Source: Dasyornis broadbenti (lineage: Eukaryota; Chordata; Aves; Passeriformes; Dasyornithidae). Taken from it: DNA of 64,000 nucleotides. The position numbers were made by a program, and so were the translations under genes. Each line of letters begins with the position of its first letter. Position 1 is the first letter of the stretch. The notes under the pieces are model-generated. The model saw only the letters and a program-made list of their open reading frames with translations. It made no database searches and had not been told where the DNA came from. The stretch spans positions 62,001 through 126,000 of the forward strand of contig VZRN01001776.1 of NCBI GenBank assembly GCA_013397935.1, given 5' to 3'. Below are positions 1 through 12,100 of the stretch, one piece after another.

Positions 1-769
1 GGAGGAGCTGAGAGCCACTTGCTTGGAGCCAAACTCTACTCTGCTCCCCAGCCTTGGTCCAGGGCAGAAAGAAAGAACAGTCCATCCCCAGCCTCGGTCC
101 CGTGGGGCTTCGAGGAAGCTCCCGGCGTGCAGGCGGCTCCGGCTGCTTCCGCCAGCACTGGGCAGAGCAGGGCTGGCTGCACAAGGAGGGAACAGCCAGG
201 GCTCCCTTCCCACTGCCAGGAGCGCCTTTCCATGCTAGGGGAAACTGAGGCACAGACAAAGGCTGTGTCACCCAGCAGGGTAAACAGCAGCTCTCCTGCA
301 GCACAGCTCAGTGCCCCGCCCTGAGAGTCCCGAGGAAGGAGAGGGGTGGGATGGAATCCAGCACCAGAAATGGGTGGAGGACACTGTGAATTGTGGCAGC
401 ACAATGTCCCCCATGGGCAAATTGTGGCCATTCAGGGCTATGTGGGATGGGGGCTCCTGGGAGTCAGCCCAGGGTCTGGCCCCACTATCCGTGGGTGTCT
501 CTGCTCCAGGGGTTGTCCCACAGGGAGGAAGGAGGGGAAATGCCCTGTTCCAGTAGCACACGGCTCCAGAGCCAAAGCTTTCAGTCAGCCCAGGTGTCCC
601 ACAGCACAGGGGTGTCCCTGCAGGCAGTTGGCAAAGGGACACTTACACCAATCCTGTCCCCACCGCTGGCACCCGGGGGACCCCCAGCCCAGCCCCCTGC
701 CCTCACCCTCGGGTCCCCAGGCACCCCTTCCCATGGCACCAGGAGATGGCTCCTGGCCAGCCCTACTCT

Positions 770-1010
770 GGACGCGCCCGCCCGGGGCAGAGACTCACGG
801 CTGGGCGGCAGTCTCGCCTCTCCGGGGTGCTCGGCCCTGGCAACTTCCCCGGGCAAGCCGGACTCTGGCTTCTCGCTCGGCAAAGCCCCACCCCGAGAGC
901 TTGCCTGCCTCCCGCAGAGGAGGAGCGTCCGCCGGCGGCCTCTGTCCCAGGAGCCTCGGAGAACCCGCCAGGCCGGCGGGGACCCGCGAGGGACGGGCCA
1001 AAGGCCCCCA
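770..1010 (-). promoter_or_regulatory. CpG-rich patch with minus-strand donor, possible promoter
   Basis: This is the only CpG-dense segment of the left flank. On the minus strand it ends at a strong splice donor, GTGAGTCT (exon edge at 799), so it could be the first non-coding exon of a gene running off the left edge. No start codon or protein similarity supports a named gene. Confidence 0.35.
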
Positions 1011-4000
1011 GCCCACCATGGGAATTGCAGCAGCCTCTCAGACGGGCATCCCAGGATGGTACGGGCTGTGTCCCACCCACCCCGTCCCCACTGGCAGCTC
1101 CAGTTCCCCGGGCAGCACCAACCCCGCCAGGGGCTCTTGCCAAGCCCCAGCATCCCAAACTCTGGCACAAACCTGCCACTTCACCGAGCCAGGAGCTGGT
1201 GACACGGAGCTGGTGACACAGAGCTGGCACAGCTTTTTGCCTGTTTATCTTCCAGCTCTTGGGATGAGGTGGCAAAAACCTCTGGGGCTGCAGAGCCAGA
1301 AGAGTACCTTGGCACCCCGTGCCAGGGCAGAACCTGGATCCCACCTGGGATGAACCCCCAGGCTTCCCTGCAGACCCCAGCTCCTCACTGGAGTGTTGGG
1401 CATCACAGCTGGGCTGGAAATGAAGCCCCTTCCAATCCCAATGAGCCAACGTGGGCCACATGGAGCCCTTCCATGGCCTGGTTTGTTCCCAGCGTCTCCA
1501 CCCTCCAAGCCTTGCTTTTCTTCCACTGCTTCCCTGCTCCAGACTCAGAGCAAGAACATGGTTCTGGAGCATCCACGAGTCACCAATGGCATCACTTGTC
1601 CCCATCTCCCAACCAGATCAGCTCCTTCCCACACAGCAGCTCACCCACAGCACCCAAAAGAGAGCAAGTCCCTTCCCTTCCCCTCCATCCCACTCACCCT
1701 TATCTATTCACACAGAAGCATGGATCCCACTTCTCTCCTTGCTGGCCCAGACCTCTCCTACCTTCAGGAAGGCCTCACGTCTCTTGCCAGGCTCTGTCTT
1801 CTACAAATCCCCCACGACAACTTCCAGCCCCAGCTGCTTCCTGTGGGAGCACATGGAGCCTGAGACATCTCTACGGGGTCAAAGGTGGCTGCGGAGAGAT
1901 AAGGTAGGGCAGGAAGCAGGTGATCGTGCTGGGAAGGAGGAAGAGACGTCCTCAGGCTCCCGGATCTGCTGGCTTTCACTTCTCCCATGCGATTTGGTCT
2001 TAAATCCTTACATTCCCGTAGTGGGATGGCAGTGAGGTCCCAAGGGCTCAGTGGGGACACCCCACCTGCACTGGAGCAGGGGCTGTCCAGGATTCCCACC
2101 CAAGCAGGGACTGGAGGATGCCAGGAGGGCCAAGGGAGCTCGGATGGTGCAGCCCAGCAGAACTTTGCTGCTCAGTGGCCCAAGGTGGGAAGGGCCGTGG
2201 GACTCAGTGGCAGCTGCTGGAGGGGGAGGGCTTTTCTCACCACAGCTGCACCTGACCCCCACCCCCGCATAGGAAGGAAACCTGGTCCTTCCTGCCCCTG
2301 CGGAAAGGAAGAGGGGGAGGGCTGTGACACCCAGCACAGCCCTGGGGTCCCCAGCACAGCCCTTGGTCCCCAACGCTCAGGGTGCAACAGACCTGCCACA
2401 GGAACAGCCAGCACTGGCAAGGGGAGCAGCAGAGCCACCAGATCCCCCGCTGGTCCTCACCGGCTGCCTCAGAGTGCAGTGCTAGGGCAGGATTTGACCC
2501 TCTTCAGGCACATCCATGAGCCTGCCTGGAGCACGAAAGGAATCTACAGCCAGGACACAGTTCCTGGTACCCAGGCAAAGGTCCTGGGTCCTCTTGCCCT
2601 CAAAGAAGGTGCCACAAGCCCAGCCTAAGCCAGTTCATCCAGCCACTTCTTGTGCTATGGAGCAAGTCCCAAATGGTGTTCGGGCTGCTAGAAAAGGGCC
2701 CCTCCACCTGCTCACCTGTGAGGGCCACAGCACAGCCCCAGAGCCCAGGAACCAACCATGGCCTGGCACCCAGAGCTGCTCTCAAACCTCCTTCTGGCCC
2801 CAAATCCAAACATGCTCTGCTCATCAAACTATTTGGCCAGGTTAAACAGGGAGGTGGCTGAAATGAGGCTAAAAGGCACATTTTTGCTTGGCGTTGGAAT
2901 AAGCTGTAGAAGAAAGAGAAGCCCCAGGTGCAAAGGCTGCTCTGAGAGAGGCCTGTGGCTACACAAGCAGATCCAGATCAGGGGGCTGGGAAGGACCAGT
3001 TCCCGCAGTTGGGGCCAGAGCTGATGACTGGGATGGGACAGGCACAAGGGGACCCACTGCAGAGCTTCGCCCCCTTCCCCAAGCCCCCAGGCCTCACCTT
3101 ACCCAGCTCAGCTCCTGGTGGACACCGGATCCCTGACAAGGACAGGAGCAAAGTGAGGTGGTGGCCAAGCCTTCCTGTCTCCCCCAGGAAACCAGAGAGC
3201 CAGGCAGGATCTTTTTACAGCCCTTCCATTATTCAGGAGCAGGACAAAGCAGAGGTAGAACAGGGCCTCACATAGCAGGGAGAGCACAGGGAGAGCCACT
3301 TTGATGCTGATCTGGGGCTCTATTTCCACACCACCAAGGACCCCTCTGAGCTATGTCCTACAGAAACGGGTGACACCAAACTACAGCCACTCCTGCCTGT
3401 GCACTCACTGCATCCCACCCTGGAGGACACCCAAGAGGACTTTTTTGGCAACCAGGCTTCAAGAGAGGCTGGGCTTGGGGGCCAGGGTGGAAATCCCCTG
3501 CTTGGGGCTGAGCTCTGATGTCACTCCCTCACTGAGCAAACCTCAGCACAGGGTTCAGGGTCTGGTGTTCTCGGTAATGCTCAAGAGGAACACCTGCAGC
3601 TGCAGCTCTACACACAGGCAGAGTTCCCCCTCCACAGCATCCCTGCCACTCCCCAGCCTCCCTGCATGGATCAGAACAGGTCCCCAGTCCCAGCCAGCAC
3701 TGCTGATCAGCACAGCTCCAGCACCAGGATCACTGGGAGCTTTGTAAAGACTGAAAATTGTTCTTGTACATTTTATACATTTCAGCCTAGAAGAAGCATG
3801 GCCTGGGAGGGGCAGCTCTGTTTTATGGGCATCTGTCTGTATTTAAATACTCATATTTGAATCCAGAAAGTCTGTTGGTAGCAGGAAACATCCCATCCAC
3901 CTGCTTCCTGCTGTCACAGCCTGTGCTGCCTGCTCCGGCTGCACCGCCCGGGATCAGCCAGGGAATTCTGGGAGCTGCCAAGCACCTCTGCCCCCTGGGT

Positions 4001-4876
4001 GTGCCATATGCCTGATCAGAAGGTATTCCTGCTTTGCCAGATGGCAGGAACACCCAGCCCTAGGAGCTGTCCTGTAGCTGTGCACAGGAGCCAGAGTAGG
4101 GCCCAGGCTGCCATTCCCAGACAGAGCAGGCCCCACAGGTGAGGGCAGAGCCTCACACAGACACCAGCCTGCTCCACGCTCCTGCCATCAGTCTGAGCCA
4201 GGAACCAAACCCCTCTGCTCCCACCATCCAGACCCTGCACAAGCAGCAATCACCAGGCACATGGCCCCAGCATCATCCTGCAAGAGGGAGTTTTCAGGGA
4301 GTGTAGTAGAAAGCAGCGTGAAGCACAGTCAGAACCAGGCTCTCAGTGAGAAGCCACCTCCCCCTGAGACAACAGGAAACTGCAGCCTGACCACGTTTCA
4401 CTGCCTGACCTCCCCCACCTGAGCAGAGCACTTGTCCCTGAGCTCAGTGGTGTTTAACCCCACAGCAAAAGGAAGATTGTTGTCCCCCACTGCCCTGGAG
4501 CAGCTTCCTTGGAGATGGAACCCCTGCAGCCCTCACATACAGCGCCAGTCCCAACCCTGTCCTGCCCCTCCTGCACCACAAGCACAACACAGCCCAGGCT
4601 CGGCGGAACCCTCAAGATCACAGGGACAGCATATTTTTCTTGCCCTGTATCTCCACTAAACCAATTTAACTTTAAAACTTACCTGCTGGCATCAGCAGAT
4701 GTTCAGCAGTGGTGGAAACTGTGAGGCAGGAGCTGTCCCAAATGTGTTTGAAGTCAACATTAAGAGCCTCCAACACAGATCCAAGGCTGGGGTAGATGTC
4801 CTTGGCTGGTGATTTACAGAGGGGCAGAGGCACATGCAAGCAACTCCTCATGGGCAGCTACACCAGGGTCATGTGG

Positions 4877-4945
4877 GGTCACAGAATGACTGGATATTCT
4901 GAGATGGAAGGGACCCACAAGGATCACCGAGTCCAAACCGAGATG
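4877..4945 (-). repeat. CR1 LINE 3' fragment
   Basis: The text 'cacagaatgactggatattc' followed by 'gatggaagggacccacaagg' and 'atcaccgagtccaa' is the reverse complement of the CR1 3' end. Confidence 0.7.
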
Positions 4946-6011
4946 GCCGAACTCCCTCTCCTTCCAGGGAGCTTCACCACATTCTACATGGCCAAGTGCT
5001 GTTCATCCTGCTTGGGAGCAGATGCAATGTGCAGTAGGACTGAGGAGCTGATATCTGATAGGCAGCAAAGCTCAGCCCAGGGGCTGTATCTGCACAGCTG
5101 CTCCCCTGTCCTGCAGCACCTCCTCTGCACCTCCCCAGGCAGCCACGTATTCAATTAAACCTCCAGCCAGCTTCATTCTGGTCAGACCACACTCCCGACA
5201 GGCCCAGCCCCTGCACCCCTCACTTATCAGTGAGCCCAGAGCCACAGGAAGTTTCAGGGTTGCTTCTTCCTCACAGAAATCAATTTGTTTAGTCAAAAGC
5301 CAGATCAGTGGTTGCTTGGGGGCTTTCAACAGGAAAGATTTCCATACTGCTCTTAGAAAAGACAGAGTCGAGTCCTTCACCACTGCTTCAGTTATTTTAG
5401 TTTATCTCCTCCAGCTCCTTTCCCTCCCTTATCTTCTCTGAAAAGCACCTTCTGGTTTTAAAAGTTTATATCTTCTTTTCAAAGAAAAACACCTGTGTGA
5501 GACCTGAGTACCTTTACATTCAAGTGAGACTTCTGCCTTATGAATCCTCTTTGAAGTAATTCCTTTGTTTGATCATTTATGCCTTTTTCTTTCCTTAAAC
5601 TCAGATCTGCTGGGCTGGGAATTAAGATCATTGTTGAACACTGCTGCCTTGCTCACTGCTTCTCACACACTGAAATAACATACTGTGCATGAACACAATC
5701 CTGCTGCAGTAAAACCAACACGGATTTTGTTTGTAAATTGTTTCTGGAAAACAAAAGGGAAAGTTCTTGGAAAGCAAAACCTCTTGCTTCTTCCCAAACA
5801 AGAGAACACAGGACCACTTTGATTAGCACCAAAAGGATTTTAAATGAACAGTTCCAGGGAGCTCCTTTCAAATCATAAAATGTCAATTTTACATAAAAGT
5901 GTGTTTACAAATAGGTTCTGCTTTACACTCAGCTCTGCCCATTACTGACCAGAAGTTATATACATACAAACTAGCTCAGCAGCTTCAACCACTTGCAAGG
6001 AGACTGCAGAA

Positions 6012-6110
6012 TTTATTTCAGAAATAAAAATAGGATTTCCTGGTTCCTAGAAATTCTCTTCAGCCTGCCAGATTCAGTCCCCTGTGGGCTCCTGCAGCCT
6101 CAGGAGAGCA
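6012..6110 (-). other. TMEM183A: TMEM183A 3' UTR with candidate poly(A) signal
   Basis: The sequence TTTATT at 6012-6017 is AATAAA on the minus strand, 94 bases past the stop codon, so a short 3' UTR is possible. The AT-rich stretch from about 5400 to 6010 could also belong to a longer 3' UTR using another signal. The transcript end cannot be fixed from sequence alone. Confidence 0.5.
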
Positions 6111-9100
6111 CTAAGCCTTTGGGGAGAAGGGGTACTGTGGGTGCCACCAATCCAGGAGCCTGACGCTGTGCACAGGGTCCAGAACCACCTGCACCCCCTG
6201 CTCCAGGCGTGGTTTCTTCCCATTGCGCACGGGTGTGTCCTGGAACACCAGGCGCACGCGGTGGTGCCGCATGTCCGTGCTCACCGAGATGGAGAACTGC
6301 AAGAGAGGAGACCAGAGCTGCTTCAGACAGTCACAGAGACCACGAGAGCCCTCAACACAACACTTCTAGACTTTGTAAATTCTTCTGAATTGTACGAGCC
6401 TACGGTGTTTCACACAGCCACCCTCTCAGGCTACAGCACTGGAGCCAAACCGTCTCTCTCTGGCTGGCAGCCACAAATAATCGTGCTGGAAATTGTAAGG
6501 GTTGTAAGAGGGTTGTAAATATTGGAACTGCCCGGGGCAGTGGTGGAGTCACCATCCCTTGCAGTGTTCAAAAGGCCTGCAGATGTGGCACTTGGGACAT
6601 AGGTTAGGGGTGAACGTGGCAGTGCTAGGACTTGATGATCTCAAAGGTCTTTTCCAATCTACGTAATTTTATGAGTCTGATTCCAAGTGAACCTGGAAGC
6701 AAGTGGCCGTCACAGGAGAAGTCTGGAACTCACGGCCCAACTCCTTAGTGAGGCCAGACTGAACCTCTCCTGAGCACTGGCCACTTCTGAAACCCTGACT
6801 CCCAAGCATAGCCCCTGTGCTGGCCCTTGTTCACCACAGAGCTGCCCAAGCACTGCTGATCTGCTGCTGTCTGAGCCCAGTTTTGGGGCAGTTTGTTCCA
6901 CAGCTGCTCTTCCTCCCGGTCAGGGACCAAACACACATTCAAAGAGTTTGCTCATGTGGGATTTTCCTCTCAGAATTAATGCCATAAGGAGGTATTTTCC
7001 AAAGAGGGGCAGACTTTCACTTGTGTTGCTCCCTGTCTCCTGTACCTGCTGCAGTTCTGGTTACTGACCTGCCCCCAGACACTGCACCACCACAGCTCCT
7101 GGCAGGTTCTCTACATCCTCTCTATTTACTGCACCAAACAGAGAAGAGACGACGGAAATGGAGAAGTTAAACTGAGATCCTAAGCATTTCCTCTCTTTAT
7201 TAACCGTAAGAGTCCCAGAACTGGTTTGCTGATAGAACAGTGGGATTTACACAGCCCCAAAGAGGCACTGGGTGGGATTCTTGGTGTTGTCCTGTGCAGG
7301 GCCAGGAGTTGGCCTCGATGATCCCTGTGGGTCCCTTCCAACCCAGGAGATTCCATGATTCCAGGTGCCCTCTTTACATCCTTACAGGAACCTCACCTGC
7401 AAAGCCTGGCAGCTTTCCCCCACTCACCAAGGTGAAGGTCATGCCCATGACAATTGGCACGAAGATGAAGTTGAAGGTGGTAATCTGCAGCAGGCAGCAA
7501 TCCTGATCCGGGTTTGTGTGCACTTCCTCGTACTGGATTGGGGGCTGGAGACCTTTGCAACACTTGCTCTTAAATCTGGGGGACTTGAAAGAAAGAGAGG
7601 CTGATTTAGCAAAGCAGGAACCTCTGCTGGGTTTGGCTGCTCCTCCCCAGTGCCACCCGGCAGGGTCTCTCCTCTTCCCCAGGTGTCTGGGCAAAGTGTC
7701 TCATAAACAACAAAACTCATCACTCAGGACAGGCAATTTGCAGGACCATTTCTTTAGGGGGGAAAGCTGCACAGTTCCCAAGCCTGCCTGAAATTACTGG
7801 CTTTCTCCCAAGACCCACTACTGGAGGCGTTCTCTGGCAGTGCTGGCTGTCTTAATTTCTCTGGGAAATCTTGGCAATGGCAAAACAGGAAGTTCCAGAT
7901 TTTGGTCAACATTTTGACCACTGCAGTCAGACAGTCTGCAATCAGTAGTGATGACCCAAAGGTGAGATTAATTGGGATAACTAATGATCCACATCTTACA
8001 GCAGAGAAAGGATACCAAAGGAGGAAATAAAAATGTGGGATCCTAAATATTTTGGTAACAGACTGAAAACTGAGTGTAATTCTAGAAGGTGCTTTAGTTT
8101 ACCATGGGAATCAGTTTGCATTTATTGTCTGAAACCAGAAAAAGTTTCTGACTTCCCTTCTACCCCCCAGAAAAATAATTTCTGCTTCAAACGAAAATCA
8201 CAGCTGATCTGGTTCTTCTTTCATACCTGCTTTTTGAACTTGAAGTTGAATTCCCACATTGCTTCTTGTCTGTTCCCTACAATCTTTTTGCACCAGAAAA
8301 GCAGACACTGAGATAGAAAAAGAAACACAAAATGATGAAACCCTTAGAAGCACCACTTTAAATAAGTTTTAACAGATCATAAAGGCTTCCAATTGCAAAC
8401 ACAATTACAACACGACCAATTAGGAGCCATTTATTCAAATTAATTACGTTCAAAGAACCCTCTCAGCAGTGTAGATCTCCCAGTTTCAAGTTGGCCAACT
8501 CCTCATGCAACTGACGAATACAACACATAGCCACTGATGTGCCAAACAGAAAAATCCTGTTGTGCTATTTGTCCCTTTCCTAGGACAGGGATGAGTGGTG
8601 CAGATTCACCCATTCCCTCCACCCACCAGCAACTCCCATTAAACTGGGCTCCAAACCAGGTTAAAGCAAGGAACAACAGAGAACAGAGTAAGGGTCAAGA
8701 AGGAAAGGATTCAGAGGAAAACACAAAGACCAGTACATGAGCTACGAGGTGACGGATGAGGAAGTCCCTAAGCCACTGTGGTGTCAGATGGAGACCTTGA
8801 CCTTGCCATCACCAGCACTGACTGTCATCGTTCAGAGTCCAAAACCATGGCTAGGACAGCACAGTCTGACCAACCTCCTGTCCCTTTTCAAAAGAAAATG
8901 AGAAACCAGCCTCAAACAGCCTCAGAGGTCACCAGCACAGCCCTCCCATGGGCTGTGCACCAAGGACTGCTCCAATTTCACCTGCTCATCACTGAGGGGG
9001 CAACAGGCTCCAGCCCAGCAGCCCGTTGCAGAGCAGGAGGCTCAGCAGAACTCCTTCCCTGTAGGAGGGAAATCCCTGCCTACCAGTCAGTACAAGCAAC

Positions 9101-12100
9101 CAGCCTTCAACAGCCAAGGAAAGAACCTGGGAAGTCAGTCCAGCCATCCCTCAAAGCATTTCCACACCACAGATGCCAGCCCTCCACAGCTGGTCTTATC
9201 TTTCACCAGTGTCAGCAGGAAAAGGAGGAATAATGTGGGTAAAGAGAACTCCCTGTGATCCATACACAGTCTCTCCTGAAGAGAGAAGGCCTGACTGGCT
9301 TGCAGGGCAAAGCACACATTTAACTTCACTCCAGGATGGAGTGAGCCCAATAAAACAAAGCCAGAGCCTCCAGCACAGGGGCTCTGAAATAGAGACTTAA
9401 GGGGATACAAGACTGTCTATTTCAACTCTGAGTCATGTCCATAAACAAGAGTCCTTAAATGACCTTTATCTCCACAATCTTCATGAGGTGAACAACAAGG
9501 CTCTGTGGAATCAAGCTCAGAAACATGCATGGAGTAATCTCCACCTGGGCGGAAGCAGCCCTCGGGTTTTTTCCAATAAAAACATTCTCCAGATCTTTTT
9601 TAACTCAGGTGAGTTGTGAATGCTGCTGAGTTTAACCCCACCAGCAGTGGCATTTGTAGTTCACCTGCAGAGACAGCCTGGTCTAGCAACCTGTTTGGTC
9701 ACGGCAAGTAGTGAAGCACAAAAGGTCAGTACCTCCTAAGGGGCAGAGGATGTCGTCCTCGGGTCAGCCGTCCTGCCCTTCAGACGCGCCGTGCGGCTGC
9801 CGCTCCGCCCAAAATAATGGGGTGTCTTTAAAGGGCAAACACCTCTGCTGACACCATAACGGCTCCAGTGTCCCACACAAGCTAGGCTAGGGAAAGAAAA
9901 AAGGAAATTAAAGAGGAAAAGCTAGGTTGGATCACACCCAGGGCTGGGCTCTCCTCTAGCCACATGCAGTTTAGGTAGGCGTTGCCGTTAGTGTCAGCAA
10001 CCCACAAAGGTACAACCAAAGCCCAGGAAAGCCAAAACATGAGGAGGCAGTGCCAGATCCTCCTCCAAACCCTCTGTGCCGAGGAATTTCTGTGCACAGT
10101 CACACAGGTGGAGCTCAGAGTCCTGCAGTGCAGTAGTACAGCAAGACCAGACTCAGGGTGGCTCTTTTATGCTGCAAGGGGTTAGGTCAAACCTCTAATG
10201 CTCTGACAAAGCCTCATCCCCATTTAATTTCCTTTTTTAAAAGCTGGACAATGAAAGATTGCACTTAAAGGATCCTCCTCCAGCTGTTAGTACAGGAGAA
10301 GCACTAGCAGTGGGCACCAAAGCCGTTATGACGTCACCAGGAATCCTTCCAAAATGCTGACCCTGCCACCACTGCCTCGGGGTTCCAGCTCCTACAGCCA
10401 TAAGCAGTGGGAGCCTGGGCTCAGGGCTACAGTTAAGATGGGATTTCCTCAAAACGTCTTGCTTTTTCAGTTGGTAAGAAGATCCCCAGCCTGAGGATTC
10501 AGGAAGAGAACGAGGAGCTCTGGATGCAGAGATAAGACCGCACACAGAGCCATGTGCTTTTCCCTGTGCTGCAGCACCCCCTCCTGTGTGCTGCTGGATG
10601 CTCCCCAGCCTATGACAGCCTGTGACAGCCTGTGACAGGGAGAGGAAGGAAGAAAGGGGGGGATGTCATATACAGATAGATGAGGTTCCTCTATTTTGAA
10701 TAAAAAAAGGAAGTACACCTCCTGAACCAAACGCACTTCAGTTTGGCTCCAAAAACCTCATTCAACAGGTTTTTGACCTTGGATTTGGAGGATGGAGAAT
10801 TCACATTGTTGCTTAAGCTGCTCACAGAGTATCGGCCAGTTGCAAGTTAAAACCAAACGAGACACAGAGGCATTTCAGAGTTAATGGTCAACAGCAATTA
10901 AACAGGAACGATATGCAAGTGCTCCAAGCTGGGATAGCACAGGGAACTGCCTGCCCACACCACAGACAAACCCTTCCCAGCCCAACATAAGTGCAGCCCA
11001 GTCCTTAAGCAGACACTGGCTCCGCACATTCGCCATGCTGACCGACCCCCTCACCACCACCCCGCCTCACCCAAATACCAGACCATGCATGACCTGCAGG
11101 AAAGCAGGGTGACACAGCTCCTGGCATCAGTGTCACTCCTGAGCTCTCCAGAGGCCGGTTACAGAGAGATGTACTCTGGCAGACAGTGTGAGAATAAAGC
11201 AGAAGATAGAAAAGCTGATCCTATGGAGCCTCATTCAGAGAAGGGGAGAGCTGCAATCATCTCTGGCAGTTCTGACACCCAGTGAAACCAGGGCCCTTTT
11301 GCTGGTTACAAAGGTGTTGTGTAGGACTTAGGCAAAAGATATTCCAAAGAGTAACTCTACAGATACAAGCAACCAGCACACTTTTACAAATCCCATTGGG
11401 AATACCTAGTTAGTGACCATCCCACACCCCAGTTTCACCACATCATCTGTTATTCTTATAGAAATTAAAAAACAAACCCAACGGAAACAGCAACACCTCA
11501 GACAAATTCCAGTTTCTGAGTGATGCCACTTACTCTGGAATTTTTTAAAGTGCTGGGAGTACTGTCTGGGATGGCGGGGTTCCTAGAGAGGCGGGCAGCG
11601 AAGGGCTCGTACATGTGGAACAGGGAGCGGATGACACAGGCGCGCAGGCAGTGCAGCTTCTCCATGGACTCCGGGCGCAGGCGCAGGGGCAGGTATGCGT
11701 CCAGGCTGTAGTGCCTGGAAAACCAACAGGAATGGTGTCAGCTCCAGGGCACTGCCAGACAGGGCAGGGACAGATCCATGTCAGGGGAAAACTCAACCTC
11801 TGACTGACCACGGGACCCTGGTCAACCCTGAGGGCTGCAAGGGGCTTGTGGTGCTGACACGGCAGCCTCAAAGGCCTGACCTGCCCCAGGCAGGTTTCCA
11901 GCACATCCTGCTACAATTCCCAGTAATTCCTAGTTTGCCCCGAAACCAGCCTGTGTAGCTGCAGGCTGCACAAAGGGCTGCAGGTTGCTGCAGGTTCCCA
12001 GGGACTCCCAGCTGAGCTGACTGCAGCTCTCAGCACTGCCTGAGCAGCCTGCGCTTGAGGGCCATTCCTTGATCACATCGCAAAGGACCCTTTGCTAGGG

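Larger units (their letters stand above)
1..6011. other. Left flank without recognised gene
   Basis: No open frame here resembles a known protein. The GC-rich part (1-3300) produces many long but low-complexity frames; 5400-6010 is AT-rich and may be TMEM183A 3' UTR. A CR1 fragment lies at about 4877-4945, and a CpG-rich patch at about 770-1010 is listed separately. Confidence 0.6.
6297..7427 (-). other. TMEM183A: TMEM183A intron 7
   Basis: This 1.13-kb intron contains two CR1 3' fragments (about 6505-6675 and 7260-7362) and otherwise unique sequence. Intron 6 (7584-8226) is unique sequence with nothing notable. Confidence 0.75.

Noticed and set aside
346..1353. Long plus-strand open frame (335 codons)
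   Set aside because: Low-complexity Pro/Ser/Gly-rich translation in GC-rich DNA, overlapped by other long frames on both strands, with no family resemblance.
3108..3329. Minus-strand frame with a hydrophobic stretch (LPVLSLLCEALFYLCFVLLL)
   Set aside because: No known protein, no supporting splice structure and no neighbouring exons; a single hydrophobic run occurs easily by chance.
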